NCBI GenBank assembly: GCA_934403665.1
Contig: CAKRUL010000115.1
Span: 1 to 5,437, forward strand
Origin: an uncultured Clostridia bacterium
GTDB lineage: Bacteria > Bacillota_A > Clostridia > UMGS1840 > HGM11507
Length of the DNA: 5,437 nucleotides
Direction: 5' to 3'
Shown here: piece by piece, positions 1-5,437 of the stretch
Numbering within the stretch: the first letter of the stretch is position 1
How the letters are laid out: every line of letters starts with the position of its first letter
Position numbers and translations under genes: made by a program
Notes under the pieces: generated by a model
The model's database searches: none
What the model was told of the DNA's origin: nothing
Seen by the model: only the letters and a program-made list of their open reading frames with translations

Positions 1-21
1 ACCAAACTGAGCTACGCCTCG
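1..21 (-). tRNA. tRNA, 5' end only, probably tRNA-Pro
   Basis: Read on the minus strand from base 21, the sequence is a 7-base acceptor strand CGAGGCG, then TA (U8, A9), D-stem GCTC and D-loop AGTTTGGT with the invariant GG. This is the standard bacterial tRNA 5' end. The rest, including the anticodon, lies outside the window, so identity is inferred. A C at position 1 of an elongator tRNA is typical of tRNA-Pro in Firmicutes, and the U8/D-arm string also fits that family. Initiator tRNA also starts with C but has a different D-arm. A near-perfect promoter stands just upstream. The tRNA call is firm; the proline identity is moderate. Confidence 0.8.
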
Positions 22-57
22 AAAAATGATACACCTGCATTTTCAAGTGCATGATAC

Positions 58-86
58 ATTATACATACATTTTTGTGCTTTGTCAA
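58..86 (-). promoter_or_regulatory. Consensus sigma-A promoter for the tRNA
   Basis: On the minus strand there is TTGACA (bases 86-81), a 17-base spacer and TATAAT (bases 63-58), so both hexamers and the spacing match the vegetative consensus exactly. An A-rich stretch lies upstream of the -35 box and could act as an UP element. Transcription would begin near base 51, leaving a leader of about 30 bases before the tRNA 5' end at base 21 for RNase P to remove. A consensus promoter of this strength is what one expects for a stable RNA gene or tRNA cluster continuing past the left edge. Confidence 0.88.
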
Positions 87-196
87 GGTTTTTCAAATCC
101 TTTTTTGGTATTATGAATGGAGCAGAATCAAACAAAACAGCGCACAAAGCATAAAAACACGCCGCTTTTATCACTCTCAGAAAATCCTCTGCAGGC

Positions 197-234
197 AAAA
201 AAAGACAAAAAAGCGTGACTCGGATGCTGCACTT
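197..234 (-). terminator. Weak candidate terminator after the YkvI-family gene
   Basis: Just after the TAA of the YkvI-family gene the minus strand can form a poor five-pair stem (AAGTG with CGCTT, one G-U pair, loop of about 14 bases). It is followed by two T runs: six T at 212-207 and seven T at 203-197. The U-tract is convincing, the hairpin is not. No better hairpin was found between the gene end and the tRNA promoter. Some readthrough into the tRNA transcript is therefore possible. The remaining bases 87-196 show nothing else that I can support. Confidence 0.3.
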
Positions 235-1270
235 ATTTTCGAAAAACATAGCGATAAATCGCCAAAAAAAGAAGCAATGTACCAAAAATGCCAAAAAAAC
301 CATACAGCTTTCCGACCAAAGCCGAAAACGGAAAGAACGAAGCTCCGGCCGCAAACAAACCGCCAACGAACATCACAACAGACGGTTTGATCTGAAAACT
401 CCCCGTCACTGCAGACACAAAACCATAAAAACAGGACACGGCGGTAGTAATCATCGCAAAATACATCGTGATCCCATATATTTTCTCGCTGCATGAAAAA
501 AGCGAGGCAACGATATGCAAAAAGGGCAGCTCATATATTTCCGGCTGAACCCCCGGAAGGCTTAAGCAACCAATGATAATCAAGCCGACCGGAAGAAGAA
601 ACAAAAAAGCCAGCAAAAAGCCAATCAATGCCTGTCGGCCGCTCCATACCTCCGTGGCAGAAGTAACCGAAATGGGAAAAACGCTGAACGCATTATACCC
701 TGCATACAGGAAAGCAAACGTCAAAGGCGGCGCAAGGTATTTCATATGGATTGGGGCAAATACCTCGGCTCCTCTTTCAAAAAAAGCCATTGTTCCCAAA
801 AACAGAATGCACAGAATAATGACCGGGGTTAAAATGATGTTTACAAAAAAAATCCCGTTTATTCCATAAAGCAATGCGGCAAAACTGATGAGAAGGATCG
901 TTGCAATTCCAAGCCAGTAAGGCAAATGAAAGCTTTCTTCAAACAGGGCTCCGGCACCGGACACCGTGACGCAAAAACACGCAAGCAAGAACAGAACCGA
1001 AATCAGATAGGCAACGGAACCGAGTTTTCCGACAATGATTGAACAGAGATACTCTTCATAGGAACGAAGGTGCCCTTCTTTATAGTAAAAACAGCAGCAA
1101 ACACTGCCTGTTAAGAGAAAGGCACAGGAAAACGCAAAAAGCCATCCCGGATATTTGGCATACCGGACAAAAAAGGTATAAAGCTCCTGACCTGTGGCAA
1201 ACCCGGCACCAATTAAAGTACCCACAAGCACAAAAGCCAGGGAAATGCTTTTCCCGATTCCCCGTTTCAT
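233..1270 (-). CDS. YkvI-family integral membrane protein (putative transporter)
   Basis: A 345-residue, very hydrophobic protein with about ten predicted membrane segments (roughly residues 9-26, 43-63, 84-106, 117-135, 138-163, 182-200, 213-236, 263-287, 297-317 and 322-342). Near the N-terminus the run GTLIGAGFATGQE (residues 17-29) is the hallmark of the YkvI family (COG3949), a branch of the APC/LeuT-fold transporter superfamily in which the first helix is broken by a small-residue motif that binds substrate. The substrate is not known for the family and cannot be read here. The ATG is chosen because GGAGG (1281-1277) lies six bases upstream and the motif sits at the normal distance from it. 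Length fits complete family members. The gene stands alone on its strand, divergent from the SLH amidase, and runs towards the tRNA. Family assignment is firm, transport function inferred. Confidence 0.88.
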   Translation of the reverse strand: MKRGIGKSISLAFVLVGTLIGAGFATGQELYTFFVRYAKYPGWLFAFSCAFLLTGSVCCCFYYKEGHLRSYEEYLCSIIVGKLGSVAYLISVLFLLACFCVTVSGAGALFEESFHLPYWLGIATILLISFAALLYGINGIFFVNIILTPVIILCILFLGTMAFFERGAEVFAPIHMKYLAPPLTFAFLYAGYNAFSVFPISVTSATEVWSGRQALIGFLLAFLFLLPVGLIIIGCLSLPGVQPEIYELPFLHIVASLFSCSEKIYGITMYFAMITTAVSCFYGFVSAVTGSFQIKPSVVMFVGGLFAAGASFFPFSALVGKLYGFFGIFGTLLLFLAIYRYVFRK

Positions 1271-1317
1271 ATGAATCCTCCATTCCGCCCTGTTTCTGTC
1301 TGATCTTCATTGATTTC

Positions 1318-1323
1318 ATTATA
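1318..1323 (-). promoter_or_regulatory. Candidate -10 box for the YkvI-family gene
   Basis: The minus strand reads TATAAT here, about 50 bases before the start codon, which would give a leader of roughly 40 bases. The hexamer is perfect. At the right distance upstream (near 1341-1346) only TTCTTT is seen, a poor -35 match, and there is no extended TG motif. If real, the promoter is weak or helped by an activator. Confidence 0.35.
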
Positions 1324-1424
1324 TGAGGCAAAAACAAAGGAAAGAACGAAACGAATCAAATGTTTTTTCGCAGAACTCTTTTCCAGACGGTCTGCACAAA
1401 ATGACCGGTAAAAGATTCCTGTCC

Positions 1425-1449
1425 GTTTTTCGGAACTTCTCCGAAAAAC
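1425..1449. repeat. Perfect 10-bp inverted repeat, candidate operator
   Basis: GTTTTTCGGA (1425-1434) and TCCGAAAAAC (1440-1449) are exact reverse complements separated by the five bases ACTTC. The site lies in the divergent gap, 46 bases before the SLH amidase start. No U-tract follows it on either strand, so it does not look like a terminator. Its symmetry and position across the -35 region of the candidate rightward promoter suggest a dimeric regulator site. I do not recognise it as the site of a named regulator: it is not LexA, CIRCE or CcpA-like. Confidence 0.6.
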
Positions 1450-1457
1450 AAAACGTC
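1432..1457 (+). promoter_or_regulatory. Candidate ECF-sigma promoter for the SLH amidase
   Basis: GGAAC at 1432-1436, a 17-base spacer rich in A near its end, and CGTC at 1454-1457 fit the pattern of Bacillus-type ECF sigma promoters (an AAC-containing -35 box, 16-17 bases, CGTC or CGTA). Such sigma factors commonly control cell-wall genes, which suits a wall amidase. Transcription would begin near 1465, leaving about 30 bases before the ATG. The -35 box falls inside the inverted repeat. An alternative is a sigma-A -10 box, TATATT at 1464-1469, but it has no good -35 partner. Short motifs like these arise by chance, so this is a hypothesis. Confidence 0.4.
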
Positions 1458-1495
1458 TAAATTTATATTTCATCCTTTTCAGGAGGTCTTCTGAC

Positions 1496-2734
1496 ATGCG
1501 ATATCGAAAGAATTTTATTTTGGCCGCAACAATCGGCATTTTTATTGTCTGCACACCGGCTCATGCCAAGCCGGCTCTGAAACTGGACACTGTAAATCAC
1601 CGGGCATATATCACCGGAGCAAACGGATCTTTTTTCCCGGATCAAGAGCTGTCCCGAGCAGAAGCTGCTGTGCTTTTTTCCCGCTTGCTGGTAGATGAAA
1701 ACGAGAATCCGGCTTATGCGGAAAATGACAGCTATTCTCTGCCCTTCTCCGATCTTGCCGAGAAAGACTGGTTTGCATCCTATGTCGGCTTTATGAATCA
1801 GCAAAATCTATTAGAAGGATATTCTGACGGCACCTTCCGACCGGGAAAAGGAATCACCCGCGCCGAATACACTGCTCTGCTGTTCCGGCTGACACAGACA
1901 GAATCCGGCGCGATTGATTTCGAACTCCCCTTTTCCGATGTTTCCTCCGATCACTGGGCGAAAAAAGCAATTTTTTCTGCCGTTCACAGCGGCTATATCA
2001 ACGGCTATCCCGACGACACCTTCCGGCCGGAGAATCCTATCACCCGTGCGGAGGCAGTAACCGTTCTGAACCGCGCGCTGGGGCGTTGTGCGGACAAAAC
2101 ATTCATCCAAAACAGAAAAGACAATCAAATTTTCCGGGATCTTTCGCTATCCCACTGGGCATATTATGAAATCTTTGAAGCCGCCGCATCCCACCATTAT
2201 GAACAGCAAGGCGAAACCGAAACATGGCTGGATGCGTGGGACATTCCGAAGAATCCCTATGCCTTTGTCTCGGATACCTTTTCCTTTCTTCTTCCGGAGT
2301 TAAAGACGAACGGTTCCCTGGTTCCCTTGGATTTCAGCAAAATCGACAGCATCGCTCTGCACCATATGGATCATCCAACGGCCGGTTTCCGGGAGATTGA
2401 GGACTGGCATCTGCAGCGCGGCTTTGACGCCATCGGATACAATTTCTGGATTGATTTTGAAGGAAACATTTCTGTCGGACGGGGCTGGAACAGAGGCGCC
2501 GGCGTTGCAAATCAGAACGGACATATCATCAGCATCGGATTCCAGGGAGATTACGAAAAGAAAAACACCTCCATGCCCCAGGCACAATACCAAGCCGGGG
2601 TTCAGCTGATTCGCTGGATTCAGCAAAAAATTCCTTCTGCGGTGAACATAGGGGGACACGGAGATTTTGCCGCTACGGACTGCCCCGGAAAATACTTTCC
2701 CCTACAGCAAATGAAGGAAGAAGCACAAAAATAA
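1496..2734 (+). CDS. Secreted SLH-domain N-acetylmuramoyl-L-alanine amidase (amidase_2/PGRP type)
   Basis: A 412-residue exported wall hydrolase. Residues 1-24 form a signal peptide (MRYRK, hydrophobic core, likely cleavage after AHA). SLH modules follow: a shortened first one (about 37-66, SRAE at 53-56), a full second (83-132, TRAE at 121-124), a full third (145-195, TRAE at 183-186) and a partial fourth (212-244). This is a familiar clostridial arrangement, and SLH modules usually bind pyruvylated secondary wall polymer. The C-terminal domain (about 282-402) resembles T7 lysozyme and AmpD. Likely zinc ligands are H289 in ALHH, H388 in GGHGD and C396 in TDCPG, with Y315 in GYNF as the catalytic tyrosine. 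The T7 lysozyme Lys128 position is threonine (T394), as in animal PGRP amidases. The expected reaction is cleavage between MurNAc and L-Ala of the stem peptide. AGGAGG at 1481-1486, nine bases before the ATG, fixes the start. The gene is monocistronic, ending at a strong terminator. Confidence 0.9.
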   Translation: MRYRKNFILAATIGIFIVCTPAHAKPALKLDTVNHRAYITGANGSFFPDQELSRAEAAVLFSRLLVDENENPAYAENDSYSLPFSDLAEKDWFASYVGFMNQQNLLEGYSDGTFRPGKGITRAEYTALLFRLTQTESGAIDFELPFSDVSSDHWAKKAIFSAVHSGYINGYPDDTFRPENPITRAEAVTVLNRALGRCADKTFIQNRKDNQIFRDLSLSHWAYYEIFEAAASHHYEQQGETETWLDAWDIPKNPYAFVSDTFSFLLPELKTNGSLVPLDFSKIDSIALHHMDHPTAGFREIEDWHLQRGFDAIGYNFWIDFEGNISVGRGWNRGAGVANQNGHIISIGFQGDYEKKNTSMPQAQYQAGVQLIRWIQQKIPSAVNIGGHGDFAATDCPGKYFPLQQMKEEAQK

Positions 2735-2747
2735 TGCCTTGAAACAC

Positions 2748-2796
2748 AAAAACTGCTTGGAAAGCCGATCTTTTTCGGTTTTCCAAGCAGTTTTTT
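2748..2796. terminator. Strong bidirectional terminator between convergent genes
   Basis: A stem of about 21 pairs, left arm beginning AAAACTGCTTGGAAA (from 2749) and right arm TCGGTTTTCC onward to 2795, has only one G-T wobble and a six-base loop (2769-2774). Six T (2791-2796) follow it on the plus strand and five T on the minus strand (2752-2748). It begins 14 bases after the SLH amidase stop and can also stop readthrough from hup in the other direction. Confidence 0.92.
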
Positions 2797-2829
2797 CAAA
2801 AATAAAAGACCATCCGAAAAGACAGTCTT
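2797..2829 (-). terminator. Intrinsic terminator of the flippase-mazG-hup operon
   Basis: Twelve bases after the hup stop the minus strand folds AAGACTGTC (2829-2821) with GATGGTCTT (2814-2806) around loop TTTTCG, nine pairs of which two adjacent ones are G-U wobbles. A U-rich tail TTTTATTTTT (2807-2798) overlaps and follows the stem. On the plus strand the wobble pairs become C-A and A-C mismatches, so the structure works in one direction only. It is the first of two terminators met by hup transcripts. Confidence 0.75.
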
Positions 2830-2840
2830 CTATTCTTTCA

Positions 2841-3113
2841 TTATTTAATTTCGTCTTTTAATGCTTTTCCAGCTTTGAATACCGGAACTTTGGTTGCAGG
2901 AATCACAATTTCTTTTTTCGTCTGCGGATTTCTGCCTTTTCTTTCTGCTCTTTCTCTCACTTCAAAAGAACCGAAGCCAACCAGCTGTACTTTATCGCCT
3001 TTCTTCAAAGCACCTTTGATTGCATCGATTGTTGCGTTTAAAGCAGCTTCCGCATCTTTCTTAGAAATTTCTGCCTGTGCAGAGATTGCAGCAATTAATT
3101 CAGATTTGTTCAT
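2841..3113 (-). CDS. hup: HU family DNA-binding protein
   Basis: A complete 90-residue HU protein, the usual length in Firmicutes. HU dimers bind and bend DNA without much sequence preference and help compact the nucleoid, replicate and repair DNA. Visible marks are the N-terminal helical [11 protein letters not shown] region, the core [20 protein letters not shown] (residues 46-65) that forms the DNA-gripping arm with the intercalating P63, and the closing [13 protein letters not shown] (75-87). AGGAGG on the minus strand (3129-3124), extended by two more G, supports the ATG. It lies 45 bases after mazG in the same direction with no convincing promoter of its own, so cotranscription is likely, though HU is normally abundant and a hidden promoter inside mazG is possible. 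It is the last gene of the operon, followed by two terminators. Confidence 0.97.
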   Translation of the reverse strand: MNKSELIAAISAQAEISKKDAEAALNATIDAIKGALKKGDKVQLVGFGSFEVRERAERKGRNPQTKKEIVIPATKVPVFKAGKALKDEIK

Positions 3114-3150
3114 GATTTTAACCCCTCCTGAAAATATAATTTTTTATTTT

Positions 3151-3166
3151 TCACATTTTCATGTGA
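3151..3166 (-). other. Small GAAA-loop hairpin over the mazG stop codon
   Basis: The minus-strand transcript would contain UCACAU, GAAA, AUGUGA: a perfect six-pair stem closed by a GNRA-type tetraloop, with the mazG UGA stop inside it. An A-rich stretch and then the hup ribosome binding site follow, so it is not an intrinsic terminator. It could mark an RNA processing or stability boundary between the low-expressed mazG and hup, or slow ribosomes at the stop codon. This role is inference from position only. Confidence 0.4.
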
Positions 3167-3893
3167 TATTTGAAAGCGCATCTTCGCAGACAAGCACTAA
3201 CTTGTCCAAATAGCGGTTCAAACACATATCGGCGGAAATTTTATTTTTCTCCGCAGTTAAAATAATCTCAAACAAAGCAGCCCCTATGTCCGATTCCGCA
3301 TTCTGCTCATCATAAAGCCTGTCCCTATTATCTAATATTTCATTTATTTTGTCAATACTTTCTTGTTTAAAAATATGAATATTTCGCATTTTTTTCAACT
3401 TTTCCACTATTTTTTGCCCCCGAAGCAACGTCGAATAGCTTTTGGAGATGGATTGAAGCATTTCGGCCGGTGTTTTTTTCTCGCTGTTTTCATACTTAAT
3501 CTGCTCCCAATTTGCCACAACTTCCTCTGAGTCGCTCACCGTTGTATCGGAAAACACATGCGGATGCCGAACAATCATCTTTTTCGCAATATGGTCAATG
3601 ACATCCTGAATGTCAAACGCTCCGTTTTCCCTCCCGATTTGCGAATGAAGCAAAACCTGCAAAAGCACGTCGCCCAATTCATCTGCCATCTGGTCATTGG
3701 TTCCGTGTTCCGCTGCGTCGATAAATTCATAGGATTCCTCAATTAAATATCGGAAAAGCGATTCGTGCGTCTGCTTCCGATCCCACGGACAGCCGTTTTC
3801 ACTGCGCAGCACGGCAATGATATCCACAAGTTCTTCAAAACTGTAATGTTCTTTCAATGAAAACCCTTCTTTCCTCATTTGTTTCAGAAACAT
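3159..3893 (-). CDS. mazG: MazG nucleoside triphosphate pyrophosphohydrolase
   Basis: A 244-residue MazG protein, expected to hydrolyse NTPs or dNTPs to the monophosphate and pyrophosphate in the cytoplasm (house-cleaning; YabN branch). The N-terminal domain is intact: GCPWDRKQTHESL (34-46), metal-binding EESYE (52-56) and DELGD (71-75), i.e. EExxE...ExxD, then RHPHVF (109-114) and NWEQIK (128-133). The second MazG domain (about 143-240) keeps LLRGQK (156-161) but is worn down: where relatives have ELGD, this one has DIGA (202-205), losing the aspartate ligand. The gene begins nine bases after the flippase stop. The first ATG has no good Shine-Dalgarno and would need coupling. A TTG at 3857-3855 (codon 13) has AGGAAAGAAGGG six bases upstream and gives the N-terminus MKEHYSFEEL, closer to what I recall of the family, so the true start may be there. 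Confidence 0.93.
   Translation of the reverse strand: MFLKQMRKEGFSLKEHYSFEELVDIIAVLRSENGCPWDRKQTHESLFRYLIEESYEFIDAAEHGTNDQMADELGDVLLQVLLHSQIGRENGAFDIQDVIDHIAKKMIVRHPHVFSDTTVSDSEEVVANWEQIKYENSEKKTPAEMLQSISKSYSTLLRGQKIVEKLKKMRNIHIFKQESIDKINEILDNRDRLYDEQNAESDIGAALFEIILTAEKNKISADMCLNRYLDKLVLVCEDALSNIT
3864..3875 (-). promoter_or_regulatory. Ribosome binding site favouring an internal TTG start of mazG
   Basis: AGGAAAGAAGGG on the minus strand ends six bases before the TTG at 3857-3855. It is the only Shine-Dalgarno-like purine run near the mazG start. The ATG at 3893 and the in-frame ATG at 3878 lack one. If used, the protein is 232 residues. Confidence 0.45.
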
Positions 3894-3902
3894 ACGATGC
3901 TT

Positions 3903-5437
3903 TTATCCAAGCCATCGCTCCATGATAACCGCCAGCCTATCCCCCTTCGGCATCAGCTCCACATCGGATTTGCGAAATGCTTTCAGCAGAAACATCACAA
4001 TCAAATATACCATGCCGGCCGCACAGATTGCAAAAGCGGTGGATAGAATGTTTGGAAAATAGTTGATCAAAAAAGAATAACCAAAACGAGCTGTAACCGC
4101 CATCGCAGCTGCAGAAAGCAATGGTTTGAAAACTGTATCCATCACCCCGTAGTTTACCCGTAAGGTATTGTGAATACAAACAAGATTCAGCAAAAGCGTT
4201 GTTGCATAGCACAGCGTGGTGCTGATCGGAGCTCCCATGATATTCACTTCCGGGATTCCAATCAGAATATAGTTGGCAATCACCTTCACAATGCCGCCGA
4301 TTGCCATGTTGAACACCGGCATCCAAACCTTATCCAATGCCTGTAAAACCGCATTGGTGACCATCGTGACACAAACCATGCCGATTGCCAGACCAAGAAA
4401 GGACAACAGTCTGGTACCATCCTGATTATTGCAGAAAAAGGCCAAAAACGGATTGGACGGCAAAACCGCATTCATCGGAAGAATAAAGTCCGTATTTCGA
4501 TATAACAAATGCAAAATGGGACTTGCCAAAACAGCCAGCCCGATTCCTGCAGGAAAGGCAATCTGCCAGGAAATCCGGACAGCAGAGCTGATCTGTTCCC
4601 TTGCCTGCATACGATTGTGGTTTGCCATCGCCATAGACACAGCCGGAACAATGCTGATGCTCATTCCGACAATAACGGTAGCCGGCAGATTAAACAAGGT
4701 GATGGCATACCCGGAATAGTACCCATACATCATTTTATATGCGGTATCCGAATAGCCCATTCCGGAAAGACGGCGCATAATCATCGCCGCATCTATCATG
4801 TTGGTCAGAGAAAAAACAGAAGAACCGATGGTGATCGGAACGGCAATCCATATGACGGTTTTCAAAATCTGCCGAAATTCCCCGTTTTCAAACCGAACGG
4901 GAATTCGTCTCTGTTTCCGGCGGTGGAACACATAATACAGCATCAGAAAAAGAGCACTGCACAAGGAACCCGTTGTCACTCCGAGGATTCCGCCCGATGC
5001 GGCAAAAACAGCCCCTTTTGGAAGCAGTATGCCTGCTAAAGCAAGACCGATAATCAATTTGAACAGTGCCTCGATGATTTCGCTGACCGCAGTCGGATAC
5101 ATATTCTGATATCCCTGAAAATAACCACGGTAAACAGAAGCCAAAGAGACGAAAAGTAAACTGGGCGCCAATGCCATGATCGCGATATAATCCTCTGGAA
5201 TCGCCATCACCTGCGCAAACCATTTCGCTCCCGTCAACAGAAGCAATGTACCAAAAAGACCGATCACCAGCAAGATGCAGAAAGAAACGTTTCGTATTTT
5301 CTGCACTTTTTCATTGTTGCCAACCGCCGCATTTTTGGAGACCAGCTTTGAAATTGCCACGGGCAGCCCGGCCGTGGAGATTACAAACAATACAAGATAA
5401 ATGCTGTAAGACGCCTGATAAATTGCCATTCCTTCCG
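3903..5437 (-). CDS. SpoVB/YabM-type polysaccharide or lipid flippase, 5' end cut by the window
   Basis: A polytopic membrane protein of the MOP superfamily (SpoVB, YabM, YtgP, MurJ relatives), expected to flip lipid-linked wall or spore-coat sugar precursors across the membrane. About 510 residues are visible with many hydrophobic segments. Family marks counted from the methionine at 5429-5427 are STAGLPVAISKLVS (18-31) and YRGYFQGYQNMYPTAVSEII (100-119). That methionine is not the real start: the frame stays open to the edge and reads E-G just before it, matching the internal EGM-IYQ of the family, and the apparent GGAAGG ribosome site is simply these codons. Relatives begin about 40 residues earlier with a first membrane helix, so the whole protein is probably near 550. 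It is the upstream partner of mazG, as yabM is of yabN in Bacillus. Which lipid it moves cannot be told; no lost motif or frameshift is seen. Confidence 0.92.
   Translation of the reverse strand, partial: EGMAIYQASYSIYLVLFVISTAGLPVAISKLVSKNAAVGNNEKVQKIRNVSFCILLVIGLFGTLLLLTGAKWFAQVMAIPEDYIAIMALAPSLLFVSLASVYRGYFQGYQNMYPTAVSEIIEALFKLIIGLALAGILLPKGAVFAASGGILGVTTGSLCSALFLMLYYVFHRRKQRRIPVRFENGEFRQILKTVIWIAVPITIGSSVFSLTNMIDAAMIMRRLSGMGYSDTAYKMMYGYYSGYAITLFNLPATVIVGMSISIVPAVSMAMANHNRMQAREQISSAVRISWQIAFPAGIGLAVLASPILHLLYRNTDFILPMNAVLPSNPFLAFFCNNQDGTRLLSFLGLAIGMVCVTMVTNAVLQALDKVWMPVFNMAIGGIVKVIANYILIGIPEVNIMGAPISTTLCYATTLLLNLVCIHNTLRVNYGVMDTVFKPLLSAAAMAVTARFGYSFLINYFPNILSTAFAICAAGMVYLIVMFLLKAFRKSDVELMPKGDRLAVIMERWLG

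Noticed and set aside
26..58. Direct repeat ATGATACA at 26-33 and 51-58 in the tRNA leader
   Set aside because: Only eight bases and AT-rich; the second copy overlaps the -10 region. No attachment-site structure can be shown, as the tRNA 3' end, where integration sites lie, is outside the window.
43..494. Overlapping short open frames on both strands around the 3' end of the YkvI-family gene and the following gap
   Set aside because: They have low-complexity, Cys/Phe- or Lys-rich translations, overlap the real gene or the tRNA promoter, and lack ribosome sites.
1384..1394. Short palindrome CAGAC-G-GTCTG in the divergent gap
   Set aside because: Five-base arms are common by chance, and it does not line up with a supported promoter.
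1271..1495. Riboswitch, T-box or small RNA in the divergent gap
   Set aside because: Apart from the palindrome no conserved leader fold, specifier stem or terminator/antiterminator pair is visible.
3126..3161. A separate hup promoter (TATATT at 3138-3133 on the minus strand with TGAAAA upstream)
   Set aside because: The -35 match is poor and transcription would begin within the ribosome binding site, leaving no usable leader.
4509..5039. A 176-residue open frame on the plus strand inside the flippase gene
   Set aside because: It is antisense to a well-supported conserved membrane protein, its composition (many His, Arg, Asn) is typical of a reverse-strand shadow, and it has no recognisable domain.
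5427..5437. ATG at 5429-5427 with GGAAGG upstream as the flippase start
   Set aside because: The reading frame is open to the window edge, and the apparent ribosome site encodes Glu-Gly that fits the conserved EGM-IYQ segment; the protein would lack its first membrane helix.

Overview
The window looks like chromosomal DNA of a low- to mid-GC Firmicute, most likely in the class Clostridia. The reasons are a SpoVB/YabM-type flippase followed by mazG and an HU gene, an S-layer-homology (SLH) protein of the clostridial type, strong AGGAGG ribosome binding sites, and long U-tailed terminators. The genus cannot be told from this sequence.

Layout, left to right. Bases 1-21 are the 5' end of a tRNA on the minus strand, probably tRNA-Pro, with a textbook sigma-A promoter at 58-86. 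Bases 87-232 hold no gene, only a weak candidate terminator for the next gene. A YkvI-family membrane protein (LeuT-fold transporter superfamily) lies at 233-1270 on the minus strand. The 225-base divergent gap 1271-1495 carries a perfect 10-bp inverted repeat and an ECF-sigma-like promoter pointing right. At 1496-2734 on the plus strand is a secreted SLH protein with a C-terminal amidase_2 domain, predicted to cut peptidoglycan while anchored to the wall. The convergent gap 2735-2840 holds a bidirectional terminator and a second, minus-strand-only terminator.

From the right edge leftward runs a minus-strand operon: a polytopic SpoVB/YabM/MurJ-like lipid flippase (5' end cut by the window), mazG (NTP pyrophosphohydrolase) and hup (HU nucleoid protein). 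This matches the known Firmicute order yabM-yabN, but transcription stops after hup, and the usual following yabO/yabP/yabQ genes are replaced by a convergent gene.

The two halves are functionally loosely linked through the cell envelope (flippase and wall amidase), with housekeeping genes between. I see no mobile element, CRISPR array, toxin-antitoxin pair, phage gene or clearly novel multi-gene system. The points most worth checking are the palindrome and ECF-like promoter before the amidase, the decayed C-terminal half of MazG with its local GC drop, and the operon break after hup.
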